From the NCBI GenBank assembly GCA_963576735.1, contig OY755183.1, positions 10,187,213 to 10,251,212 on the forward strand: 64,000 nt of DNA. The letters are read 5' to 3'. The notes under the pieces were generated by a model. It did not search any database. It had not been told where the DNA came from and saw only the letters and a program-made list of their open reading frames with translations. Shown piece by piece: positions 11,202-22,000 of this stretch. The stretch comes from Bedellia somnulentella. Lineage: Eukaryota > Arthropoda > Insecta > Lepidoptera > Bedelliidae. Positions within the stretch are counted from its first letter, which is position 1. Each line of letters starts with the position of its first letter. Both the position numbers and the translations under genes were made by a program.

Positions 11202-11486
11202 TCATCGTTTTTCAAGCATAATCCCCATATAGGAAACCCAGCAAGTCTCATTCACAATTAATAAAAAACAGTAAGACTCGCGACTTACTCTGTTTAATTT
11301 TGGTAACTGTTCCTTGCTGCGTTTAGTTTTTGGGGATCGCTTTTTCACAAGTGGACTTGCTGTGTTTTTATTTTTTTTATCTCGAAAACTAGAGCCTCTT
11401 TTAATGAACGGGTCTTTGCATCTTGTAGGGACTTGCTTTATTTGTAGAGTGATGTTGATACCTAGATTTCGAGCACCATGTGCCAT
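11202..11486 (-). CDS. Basic 94-aa frame starting inside the right TIR
   Basis: The ATG lies within the 33-bp inverted end (reading AGCAGTATGGCACATGG on the minus strand). The product is rich in Lys and Arg (KKNKNTASPLVKKRSPKTKR). A start codon in a terminal repeat is compatible with a transposon gene, but no known domain is visible. Confidence 0.25.
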   Translation of the reverse strand: MAHGARNLGINITLQIKQVPTRCKDPFIKRGSSFRDKKNKNTASPLVKKRSPKTKRSKEQLPKLNRVSRESYCFLLIVNETCWVSYMGIMLEKR

Positions 11487-11540
11487 ACTGCTTTTCTTTT
11501 TGGGACAGCCGTTACAGTGTCGTTGTCGATATTCTTCTCT

Positions 11541-11767
11541 GCTATGTGTCGGCTTAGAATAGCACTATCCCATTTCTTACCGTAATGGTTCGTAATAGAC
11601 GGCTAAAGGTATTGGGGCTTTTGGGTGATTTTAAGGCGATTCTGTTGGGGACCCACCATCAAAAATCTTTGTTTTATAATCTTATCCCAACACAAGTTCC
11701 AAAAGTGGCGAACGAAATTTTTATTCCTAGGCTCTGGTTCCCCCTTCTAGGGATTTATAGCCGAAAA
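11541..11767 (+). repeat. SINE-A, diverged copy
   Basis: Head TGTGTCGGCTTAGAATAGC to GGGATTTATAGCC. It lies 30 bp after the TIR element and lacks the (TATG)n tail. Confidence 0.7.
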
Positions 11768-11934
11768 TAAATGTGTGAATAAAGAACGATATTCTGTTTA
11801 TTAAAATAAAATAAACAGAATAAACACATTTATTTATTTAATAACATCGTGCAAGACGTATTCGTGCTGTAGTGGCGGCGTATAATAGCACTACTCCGCA
11901 TCATTCCGTCAGTGAGGTATTGAGCGCTTGTGTC

Positions 11935-12005
11935 GAGATTTTTCTTTCCTTTATTTATTCTTTATTTATTAGTTATTTATAATCCCCACATGATGTTTAA
12001 ATGAT
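11935..12005. repeat. CTTTATTTATT-type repeat fragment
   Basis: TTTCTTTCCTTTATTTATTC, then TTTATTTATTAG and CCCCACATGATG. The same string occurs at 57260-57350, and parts of it at 36198-36252 and 8836-8870. It appears to be the tail of a tRNA-headed SINE family (see 57040-57150). Confidence 0.5.
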
Positions 12006-12219
12006 TTGAGTTGTTTAGTTTGAGGCATAGAATAAAGTTTGTGGCTGGAGGGTTTAATTTCATTGATTGGTTGGCGATGTGGTGATAGAACACAAATATT
12101 TAATCAAAAAAATGTATCTTCCACAAGCTGACATTCCACAAGCATCTGTGGGTTTGTCGCATTCAAACTTCTGGTTATTACTATACTAAAATGTCAGCTC
12201 AAAATGGTATCATTTAATA

Positions 12220-12591
12220 TTATAACATAACATAACATAAACATAAACGTTCACGCCGAATATCCCCGAAAGGGTTGGCAGAGGTACTATACTTCTGAAC
12301 ATCACGTGACTTTGTCACCTGGTGTTCAGAGTACCCACGTTTTGCATGGACAGTGTACTCACGTGATAGGGGGCAGGCCTATCGCCGTTTTGTAGGAATA
12401 CACTGTCACATGACTAAGTACAACTCAGCCATGTGGGTTTCCTCACGATGTTTTCCCTCACCGTTAACAACCACGATAAATTAACCACACATATGTCTTT
12501 AGAAAAGACAAATTGGTGTAGGCCCGACCCAGGATTTGAACACTAGTCGTTTGCACGATAACCGAGTGTTCTACCCACTGGTCTATCAAGG
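12220..12591 (-). repeat. SINE-B, full length, long TSD
   Basis: Complete SINE-B from (ATAAC)n tail to tRNA-like head. The flanks TATCATTTAATATTATAA and TATCACTTAATATTATAA differ by one base, giving a TSD of about 18 bp. Confidence 0.8.
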
Positions 12592-12804
12592 TTGCTATCA
12601 CTTAATATTATAATACATTATAATTAATTTTACTGGGTTATGTGGCTCGAATGTTAACCCATTTCCAAAATTAATGGTTCTTTTATAATCTATTCTCCAC
12701 ATAAAGCGGCTAATAATTTGAAAATGTTGAAAGTATTATTAGAGAAGTATTAAAAAAAATCTATAGCTGGTTTCAACTGCAATCATACGGACATTTAACT
12801 CCAA

Positions 12805-13027
12805 CTCAAACGTTAACGCCGAATATCCCCGAACGGGGTCGGCAGTGGTATCAATACTTCCGATATTCACGTGACATTGTCACCGGGTGTTCAGAGTACC
12901 CACGTTAAGCTCGGACAGTGTACTCACGTGATAGGGGACAGGCCCATCGCCGTACTGTACAAATACAATGTTAGAAAACTAGTCGTCTGAAGATAAGCAG
13001 TGTTCTACCCACTGAGCTACTAAGCCG
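12805..13027 (-). repeat. SINE-B with internal deletion
   Basis: The 3' tail and part of the body are joined directly to the tRNA-like head (CTAGTCGTCTGAAGATAAGC, then TTCTACCCACTGAGCTAC). The middle is missing. Confidence 0.65.
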
Positions 13028-13232
13028 TCATTAAACTACTAATTTTTTTTTATCTAGGTACCTACGCGCTACACCTTCAGTACAGAATACTTATCCTATT
13101 TGTAAAAAGTATTTATCAATCTTGCGTGATTATTATTATTTCTCATACCGTTGGAGTAACAGAAAATATAAACCTCATTGTTTAATCATCATGCAAAATG
13201 CTGTATACCTGGCTGTTTTAAAAAAAAACATT

Positions 13233-13368
13233 ATTACATACATAAATATACTTACGACTATAAATCCCTAGAAGGGGTAGCCAAAGCTTCGAAAAAGTCA
13301 ATCACTGAGTTATTAATATTGATTCAAACGTTCACACCGCAAATCCCCGACGGTAGTGCAGGCAGGGG
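13233..13368 (-). repeat. SINE-A and SINE-B tail fragments side by side
   Basis: 13233-13300 is a SINE-A tail (TACTTACGACTATAAATCCC, AGAAGGGGTAGCC). 13322-13368 is a SINE-B tail (CAAACGTTCACACCG, ATCCCCGACGG). Both are short and diverged. Confidence 0.5.
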
Positions 13369-13422
13369 TACTAACACTAAAAATCAACTTTCTACAACAA
13401 AGTACTAACAGATATAAAAATA

Positions 13423-13655
13423 ACATACATACATATACTCACGGCTATAAATCCCAAGAAGGGGTAGCCAGAGCTTCAGAGCTAGAAACTCCTCAGTCAC
13501 ATTTAAAAGTTGATAGGGGAGAAAATGGTATAAATAAATTATCGTTAGTGATGCGCCTCCAAAAATCCCTTAAAAGCCCCAATACCGTAAGTCGCCCCTT
13601 ACGTTCAGCCATCGGAAGAAATGGGGTAGCGACATTCTAAGCCGACACTACACGG
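13423..13655 (-). repeat. SINE-A copy
   Basis: Near full-length SINE-A, from (ACAT)n and ACTCACGGCTATAAATCCC to GCCGACACTACACGG, with some internal deletions. Confidence 0.75.
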
Positions 13656-13721
13656 CTAAAAAATAGTGATAAGAATTGGAACAAGGTTATTTTTGAGCGA
13701 TGCGGCAGGAATTAAAATTAC

Positions 13722-13962
13722 ATCTATATTCTCACGCGCCGTTAGTTCACATTGGGATAGTTAGAGACTATCGATCGCCACTTTGTACGGCCATGGCAAA
13801 CTTGGGACACTTGTCTTTTTAAGCACAGTCTCTTTTTGGTCCAAACGTGTACGCCGAGGTCGTTAAAAAATTAAAATCACTTAAAAAATCCCCTATACCC
13901 CGTGAGTCGCCTCTTGCAATCACCCACGAGTAGTAATAGGGTAGTGTTATTTTAAGTCGACC
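13722..13962 (-). repeat. RTE-LINE tail fused to SINE-A head
   Basis: 13722-13865 matches the 3' end of the RTE LINE (CTCACGCGCCGTTAGTTC, ACTATCGATCGCCACTT, TTTTTGGTCCAAACGTG). It runs directly into the 5' part of a SINE-A (AATCACTTAAAAAATCCCC to TTTTAAGTCGAC). Either a chimera made during reverse transcription or two abutting insertions. Confidence 0.5.
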
Positions 13963-14389
13963 ATTATCACCAATTCGATTACTTGGGTGGACGCAAATCA
14001 AAACAAGTAAGATACGTCAATAAACACCATCTCAATTTGGCGCCATCTATTATCAGTAGTTGAAATCACTAAACATTTTAGTTAAATAGATGTAGTTCTA
14101 CAATAATCATTTGGGAATACAATTTCATAAAAACGAAAATACAGTTTTTTTTTTTATATTTTGCTTCTAATTGTAATAATTTATGTTTAATGGTATTAAG
14201 TGACAAAATAAATTACCATGTTATATTTATCTAACTGTCTTTTGGCTTTTTAAACGATAATTAGCCACTTTAAGTTTTTATTTTAAAAGTCGACTATATC
14301 TTAACTCCATCTATTGAGCGAAGAGGTTACTAAAAACATTTTGTATGAGATGGTATACCATGGTTGTGAGCTTTGACTATGAACACTAT

Positions 14390-15381
14390 ACGGCTGTCCC
14401 AAAAAGAAAAGCAGTATGGCACAGTAACCATTTTTTTCAGGAGAGCGAAAAAACATATTTTTGGTGAGCCACACAAAATTTAACAATAATCGACCAATAT
14501 AAGTATTGGGTGTCACGGATACTATGATTGCGCATTTATTTGTATTTAAAAGAAGTAGATTAACTGATTCGTGCATGTTTTACGGCACTAAATAACTTAA
14601 AATTTGTTTTCATGATTTATTTAAATCTGGATTACCATATAAAAACACAGCAACGTACCTTGTTCTATTGTAATTTATGGTTATTTACTATAGCAGAGAA
14701 TAAATAACCACTACAACATACATACATATACTCACGGCTATAAATCCCTAGAAGGGGTAGCCAGAGCTAAGGAATCAGAAATTCCTTAGCCACTTTTGGA
14801 AGTTGTGTGGGGAAAAGATGGTGAAATAAAGGTTGTTGGTGATGGGTCTCCAACCACATCGCCCACCACTACAAAACACGGTAAATACCAAAATAATTGG
14901 AACTAAACTTTTTTAAATTGCGGTACGGTCAGCAACATAGTCACTTCACGCCATACCTTTGTATGCTAGAACTAACTGAAAATTTTTCAAAGGGTCTCCA
15001 TTGAGTCGTGGTCACCTCTTCTTTTTTGGCCAATCAAATTAAGCACCGGGTTTCCACAATCTTGATTTTCTATTGACATTGCTACACAATATTTTGAAGT
15101 CTTGGAAATCAGAAACTGATTGCTTTCTTGTAATTTTTGTTCAATATTACCGTAAACGGAATCATCACTCATATGAGTGTGACCGTTTGTTAGATAGCAG
15201 CAATATGCAGCAATCAAAATTATTCTACTCCGCTCCATTCTCTTTAAAAACAGTAAATTACGCTTGCAAAAATAATTACATCCAGTAAAAACGTGCTCTA
15301 GCGCCGATGCGACGAACGGCGACAAGTAGCTACCGCATCCCCCGATGTACCTGTAGCCACCTCTAACGAATACCGTGCGGA
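14390..15381. repeat. Identical 992-bp copy of 10123-11114
   Basis: Base for base, as far as I can compare, this repeats the left part of the TIR element with its nested SINE-A (14717-14864), offset by 4267 bp in the same orientation. It has the left inverted end but stops in the middle of the element at 15381, without the right end. A recent direct duplication, a gene-conversion tract or an assembly artefact could all explain it. Confidence 0.9.
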
Positions 15382-15648
15382 TAATAGACAAAGCGATGTT
15401 ACGTCATCCATTTTAAAAAGAGAAGCTCTTATTTAAGTTCTTATATGTTAAAAAGAGACACAAAACTTTATTGTCATCTCTATCGCGTAACCCGTTTTGT
15501 TGATGTCACACTTTTAAATTGTGACAAACAAAGCGTCGACTTGTGAGCGATTTTAGTTTTCTTTTGATTTTGAGGAAGATTTTATTCATTTGTATATTGT
15601 TATTGTGACAAAAGAGACTCCATTAATTAAGTTATTGTTTAGTGAGGT

Positions 15649-16654
15649 ATGGTTGGGTGTAGCGTGCTTGGCTGCGGAAGCCACAGCGAAAAACACATCG
15701 AAGGATTGACTTTCCACAAGTGAGTGAGTTTTTTAATGTTTTTCTACAGATAAATACATAATAAATACATTGGCGTGTAGTGCCGGCTTAGAATGTCGCT
15801 ACCCCTTTCTTCCCACGGGTGTCGTAAGAAGCGACTAAGGGTATCGGGGCTTTATATTGGATTTTTGGGCGATGCGGTTGGAGACCCATCACTAAAAACC
15901 TTTATTTTTACCATATTTTCCCCACTCAACTTCCAAAAGTGGCTGAGGAATTTCTAATTCCTTAGCTCTGGCTACCCCTTCTAGGGAAATATATCCGTGA
16001 GTATATGTAAATACATTGCGCGATCAGAAAAAAAGTGATTCAAATGTTAATTACGTTGAACTAGATTACTAGCATTTTCTTTAGTTATTTTGAGCAATTT
16101 TTTATTAGCATAACCTAAAAATATGCAGTATCTCAGTGTTGCCACAATTCACGTTTTCATCCTACCCTGTCGTTAGGGTAAAATTTTCAAATTAGTAAAC
16201 TGATGTTAATGAGTGAGTATATTATGAATTTCGTCGCGCTATAACGACGCTGAATGATTTCCAATTGTTATCTACGGAATTAGTAAGTAATAAATTTGTT
16301 ATATTTATTTAATTTCTTCGTATTCATTACAATTTTCCTAAAGACCCGAATCTACGAGAAAAATGGATTGCGGCCACTGGAAGATGCAATTGGAAATCAA
16401 CCAAAGTTTTGAGGCATACTATAAAATTGAAAGGCACCTCGTTTTTGTCCAAAGACTAAGCTTTGGCTCAAATGGTCGCAGTTGTTTTGAAAAAGAATTT
16501 AGGTAAAAGAATATTTCCGACATTAAACGACCACATCAGAGAGCAAAATCCGTTCGAAAACCACCTTGTGCTGTTAATAAAGGCTATAGCTTTAAAATAC
16601 TTAGATGTACGAATACATCATCTTTTGAAAAATGTGACTGAAATAGACGAATGA
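15649..16654 (+). pseudogene. Broken THAP-domain / P-element-like transposase remnant
   Basis: The first exon, 15649-15719, starts with a THAP-type C-x4-C (MVGCSVLGCGSH) and ends in LTFH before a GTGAGT donor. The continuation at about 16333 reads FPKDPNLREKW, as THAP domains do, but the expected acceptor reads AA rather than AG. An in-frame TAA follows at 16457-16459. The end (PFENHLVLLIKAIALKYLDV, then RIHH) resembles the C-terminus of P-element/THAP9-like transposases. The catalytic middle is missing. A SINE-A lies in the former intron. Clearly non-functional; the family call is moderate. Confidence 0.55.
15773..16007 (+). repeat. SINE-A with 11-bp TSD
   Basis: Full-length SINE-A inserted in the intron of the THAP remnant, flanked by TAAATACATTG at 15762-15772 and 16008-16018. 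Confidence 0.85.
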
Positions 16655-16769
16655 ATTCGAAATTTTCACACGAAACTGATTTTGTTTAAAGGTCAATAGT
16701 AAATAATGCAATAAAACTCATGTACAAAATAGTGCTGTCTTTTATTTTTCAAAATACAAACATAGACCC

Positions 16770-17015
16770 CTAGCTGTGTAGTGTCGGCTTAGAATAGCAC
16801 TACCCCATTTCTACCGGTGGGTGTACGTAAGAGGCGACTAACGGTATTGGGGCTTTTTAAGGGATTTTTGGGCGATGCGGTTGGAGACCCACCCACCTTT
16901 ATTCTACCATCTTTTCCCCATTCAACTTCCAAAAGAGGCTGAGGAATTTCTAATTTCTCAGCTCTGGCTACCCCTTTTAGGGATTTATAGCCGTGAGTAT
17001 ATGTATGTATGTATG
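16770..17015 (+). repeat. SINE-A with 15-bp TSD
   Basis: Full-length SINE-A ending in GTGAGTATATGTATG repeats, flanked by TACAAACATAGACCC at 16755-16769 and 17016-17030. The exact TSD suggests a young insertion. Confidence 0.88.
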
Positions 17016-17030
17016 TACAAACATAGACCC

Positions 17031-17868
17031 TATACCCATGATGACCCGTATGATATTTACATAACTTGCACTTATGGAACAGCTGTTTTTTTTGTCCAGT
17101 AACAAAGTTAGTCCCGTACAAAAATTTATTCGTAATCATGGGAAGATTCATCCCTGATAGTTAGTACAATGCTTTAGATTTCACGGTGTATTAAACATCA
17201 GTATAAATGGTAAAATTAAACAAAAAAGATTGTATAATACTAGGAGCAAGTATGTATAATTATATGATTGCAGGAAATAATATAGTAAACAGTAAACCTT
17301 TAATTAAACAATAAATTGACGTAATCAATTTTAAATTAAAAAGTAGCTTTTAGAATGGTGATTATAGTATTTTGGGGTAATTGTTTTCTAGTGATCGCAA
17401 CATTACAGGGAAAAGTATTGCTTTCTAAAAGAGGTACGCTCCCGTTGCATTATGACTCTGTCTCTAGTGTTCATAGTCAAAGGTTGTGAGTATTTACGGA
17501 AAATCCATTTGTCTAACTTAGCCCAAATCGCAACCGTCAGCCATTATGCGATAGTGTTGGGTTTTTAATCGAGGAATACACTATTTCGCTCTCGTCATTA
17601 GATTTTCGATTCCACTCAAACTTTGTAAAGTAGGATGATTTCTGCCAAAGCGCTAGGTTACTTAGATATACCTCGCTATATCTAAGTAAGGACCCCGAAA
17701 AAGTGTTTGCCATAACGCAGTACATATATTTTATTATATATTTCAAGATATCGAAACGGCATTTACGTTTAAACATTATATTTTTAAATGTCTGTTTAAT
17801 TACGCTTTTCATCTTCGCGACATCCCAAAGGAACCGTGTTTAGTATTTGTAAATCATCTTTACAACTA
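17031..17868. other. Intergenic, no gene recognised
   Basis: AT-rich spacer. The only structure I see is a short hairpin at about 17661-17686 (CTTAGATATA ... TATATCTAAG). Confidence 0.35.
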
Positions 17869-18563
17869 CAGTCCGTTCACAGTTATTTTACCTACTCTGA
17901 ATACTTATCGGCATGATATACCTTACAAAAATATCGAAAGCAGTAAAAAAAGCAAAGAACACCACGGAGCACTAGAGACGCTTCACAGCAATGAGAGGTT
18001 TTCCATTTTTTTCTTTTTTTCTTCTTCCCTGTTCTCAGGATAGATGGCGCCAGACTTGCTATGTTACTGGTAGGAACGGAACGTTTTTCACACTTGGATG
18101 TAATGATATCTTAAAACGGAACGTACATAAAAACGTTCTGATTTGAAAGTCTAAATAAATATCAGTTTAAACCAAGATAGCTTAAAAGTAAATAAACAAA
18201 GACGGTATTTATATTTAACATTCTTTTTGTTGTTTTCACTCGCCAAAAAGAAAATGTCCCTAGAAAAAAAGAAGAGGAGTCTGTGCCTTGTAGATTTATG
18301 TAAAAATGAAGGAATACATCTTTTTCCTAAAGATGAAAATCGTAAAGCGCAATGGGTACATAGTGATGTGACACATGTTTTTAAAGTTGACATTGGCGAA
18401 ATTATTGTAGCAACACGACTGACGCCACGAAGAAAGTTTGAAGTAAGTAACGTAGTTACATCAACGCCATCTACAGAGCTCTAGGGAACTATGTTGTTTT
18501 TTTATTTCTCAAAAAGAAAATGAAAATTAATGTCAGAGGTAAATAAATGTGAACGGACTCTAA
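17869..18563 (+). mobile_element. Short TIR element with a THAP-like N-terminus
   Basis: AGTCCGTTCACAGTTATTTT at 17869 recurs inverted at the right end (AATAAATGTGAACGGACT, ending near 18562). An 85-aa plus-strand frame at 18227-18484 contains SLCLVDLCKNEGIHLFPKD followed by ENRKAQW. The C-x4-C, HLFPKD and W match the start of a THAP zinc finger, the DNA-binding domain of P-element transposases. The rest of a transposase is absent, so this looks like an internally deleted P-like element. No clear 8-bp TSD is visible. Confidence 0.5.
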
Positions 18564-19027
18564 GACTTGATAGTATTCTTTGACTTAGACAGGTAAAATA
18601 GTTTGCCTTGTAATAATATGCGCTTTGCTAAAATAGCGTAAGTCTGCCAATGCTAAAAAGAAAACTGGAAAACTGGATATTTTATTAATACTCGATATTG
18701 GTATAGACAGCAAAAGTTGCCGTCATTGCCGTCAATGTCAATCAATGAATACATAAAAAAAACAAATCGAGTCATATGTTACGATTACGTATGTAAATAC
18801 TAAAATAATTATATTAATTGTCTTTTCTTCTCTCATAAAATAACAATGACTACTACATTGTGTTAGAGAAATAACTTAAAAGTTTTTATTATTCAAGGCC
18901 TGTGAAATATTTATCGTAAGTCAGGTAAGAAAACCAACAGTTTTTATCTTGTCATGTCTTGTGATTGTGAAAATTTGTTTCCAAATTATTGTGACTTCTT
19001 TACATGCAGCAGCTTCTAAATAGCAAG
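18564..19027. other. 5' flank of the KRAP/ITPRID-like gene
   Basis: No repeat boundary or open frame is supported. It must contain the promoter of the gene starting at 19028. I see no TATA box at a convincing position. Confidence 0.3.
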
Positions 19028-22000
19028 ATGGATCAAAAAGGTTGGTTTTTAAAAACTTTTTCAGTAGCCCTATTAGCTGTTCGTTATACTTGGGTGCTCC
19101 CTGATTTATTCAGTGAACTCCATCAAATTACTAATAAAAATGAGCTCCAACATGACAATACTAATGTCTAAAGAAACAATAGGCGTCTGAACTGTGAATA
19201 ATAGTTATTTATGAAAAGATTAATGAATTGGCGATTGATAGTCTCTGCATATTCAAACGGGAACTAATTTTTTAATACAATTGCTCAAAAAGTGGCGTAT
19301 TACAGGGACGTATAGCGTTCGGGAAGTGGGCTATTACACACTCGTGCTTTTTCTTTACCTTTCCCGCACTAGTGCGTTTTCTTTCCCAACTGTCAAAATA
19401 ATGTCTATTTTAAAGAAAAACCAACCATAAAGATTTTACTAAAAAAATCAAAGAAGTTTTTATGATTCATGTTAATACGTGGCATAGGTCGTATTAACAT
19501 GAATCAACAACAACAAAATAATAGGCAAAATCGACTAATTTGTTTCGATATCTGATTTAATGATTTGATAGAATTAGTGAGGTTAGGTTTCATTACATTA
19601 TAACTCATTAAATTTCATTTTCATTTCATATCAACAAAAAAATTATACATAAGACTTGGCTGTATGGGCATAGTTTCCTTTGCCTACCACAATAAGTGAA
19701 GAAAAAATGTCGCCATTTTCCAGAAATAATCTTTGGGAGTTTAGTTGTTTTGTTAAATTGCTTAATTTTTTCGCAACTGTATTAAAAATAGTCGTTCAGT
19801 ACACGTACGGAACCGTCATTGCAACTCATTCCGACTGTCAACCCTCGCCTTCGGCTCGGGTAGACATTTGTCGGAACTCTTTGCAATGACAGCCATTCCG
19901 TACTAGTAATGAAATATACTATTGTATGTATGTATAATCTAAATAGTGCAAGAATTAGTGCAAAAATCAATCAAGCACCTTTATTTATAACTTATACAGA
20001 AATTAATATTTAACAGATACATTCAACAATCCTGTAACATCATTACTGGAAGGTAAAGTAACAACTTGGCTGAGCAATTTTATTGGTGACATGCGCCGCA
20101 GTAGTCCTGTCCAACAATGGCTTGAGTCAATGCCATCTGAATCTCGTGATGATGCGCCTGATGATAAAAGAGGAGAAGAAGAACTACCAACACCAGAACC
20201 AGTCAGTGAACTAAAGCTTAATGATGTAGAAACCAAAAACTTGGAGCTTACTTCAGAAAAAGAAGAGGAGTCAAAAATTCCTTATGATGAAAATATTACA
20301 AAGACATCTCCTGAAAATGAATATGTGCCTAGTAGTAAGAAAGGCACACAGCATAAGAAGATTTTGCAAAGAGATCTTTCGATTCATTCTGATTGCCCAC
20401 CAAGGATGAAGTATCCACTCTACAGGGACAGTTCATTGCAGGTAAAGTCATATTTATACTTACACAGTTTTTAGAGAAAATATTCCACAGCCAACTTACA
20501 CAAAAATGTTGATTTTATTATTATATTTTTAATTAACAATACAAGGTACATTACAGGTATATTGTTAAAGGCTAGTAGGAGTAAAGTTGTACTAGTTAAC
20601 TATCTTTCATAAAGAAGACGGTAATAATATTATTTTATAATCATGACTTTGATGCTTAGTAAAACTTATGTGACAGTATGGTGGCATTGAAACAACATCA
20701 ATTATTTTTTCTGCAGTCAGATGCAAGTGGCTCCAGTGGTAGTTCTGTGTTAAATGTCCTTGGCGCAAGACAAGTAGATGCTGAGGCAGTACTGTTGGCT
20801 CTTGGATTTGGACCCAGTGAGAAACAGCAGAAGTTGCAGAGAATACCAGATAGATTTCTGAAACCATCTAAAGTAAGCCAATCTGGAGTATTTAAGAGTA
20901 TAAATAAGGATTCTGTATAGCAAATAGAAAAAAACAATTATAATTTAGTAAACAAAGTAGATTTGAACAAGCCCTATATTGTATCTGATATTGCAAGGAA
21001 ATAATAATAGTTATCGTTGCCCTTGAATCTTTAAACTTATATGAAAGTTATGCTTGTTGTACTTTTGTACTTTACAACAGTATTAGTAGATAAGTTTCAA
21101 TAAAGTTGAATGTTTTCTTAAAGAAGAGATAATGACGATTTTCTAGTGCATTACGATAAATAACCCATACTCATACTAACAGCTATAAATCCCGAAGAGG
21201 TTGCCAAACAAGTCAGAATTAGAATATATGCAAATGTGGAAAATATTGCAGAACAATCATTTAGGTGACCCTAAGCTCTAAGTGGATTTTTTCTATACTA
21301 TTGGAAGAAATGGGTTAGAGCAATAAATAACGACTCATAAATCATATAAATTTATCACTTTCTTATGGAATATACAGTAAGATTGTAAGATATGTGGAAT
21401 ACACAATTATATAATAAATTAATATTGATTTGTGCATAAGTGCCCCATGAAAGTTTGCCAATGCAAAACCTATCTATTATCTAAATATAAGAATAATGTT
21501 AATTGTAATACATGCTATTGATTTTCAGTTGAAAGGAATAAGCACAGAGAAATTTATAGAGCAGGAACAACATTCTATTAAAATGCATGATTGTGGTGTT
21601 TTTGGATACCGAGGACTGACAGGTAAAAAACAAGAACCAACATTGTAGTTAGAACTAACTTTAAATGCTGAAGGGATAATGGGTTTCATATTTCAAGCAA
21701 GTAAACAAAGTCAATGGATTCTGGAAAAGCTTTTTAACTAACAAAACATTTGATAATGTAGTTAATATACAATATAATACATTTTAATAAAATAACCAAC
21801 CATTTTTTCAAATACCAAATCTGTAATGCTTCTATTACAATATTACCTTTAAAGTAGTGATCCAAGCAAAAATTAATCATATAATTTAATTTCACTACAA
21901 TAAACTTACAAGCAATACAGATTTTGGTAAGTTAACTTATTCTAAATATTATCGATCATAACAGACATAACAACTAGTATGGACTTTGCATTCGCAATTG

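Larger units (their letters stand above)
10123..11511. mobile_element. TIR DNA transposon with 33-bp perfect inverted ends
   Basis: The end beginning CGGCTGTCCCAAAAAG at 10124-10156 recurs inverted at 11479-11511, all 33 bp perfect. No exact TSD is seen; the flanks GTTAACA and GTTACAG are only similar. Two short minus-strand frames lie inside. A truncated SINE-A sits at 10450-10597 between copies of ACCACTACAA (10440-10449 and 10598-10607). The left 992 bp are duplicated at 14390-15381. I cannot assign a superfamily. Confidence 0.75.
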
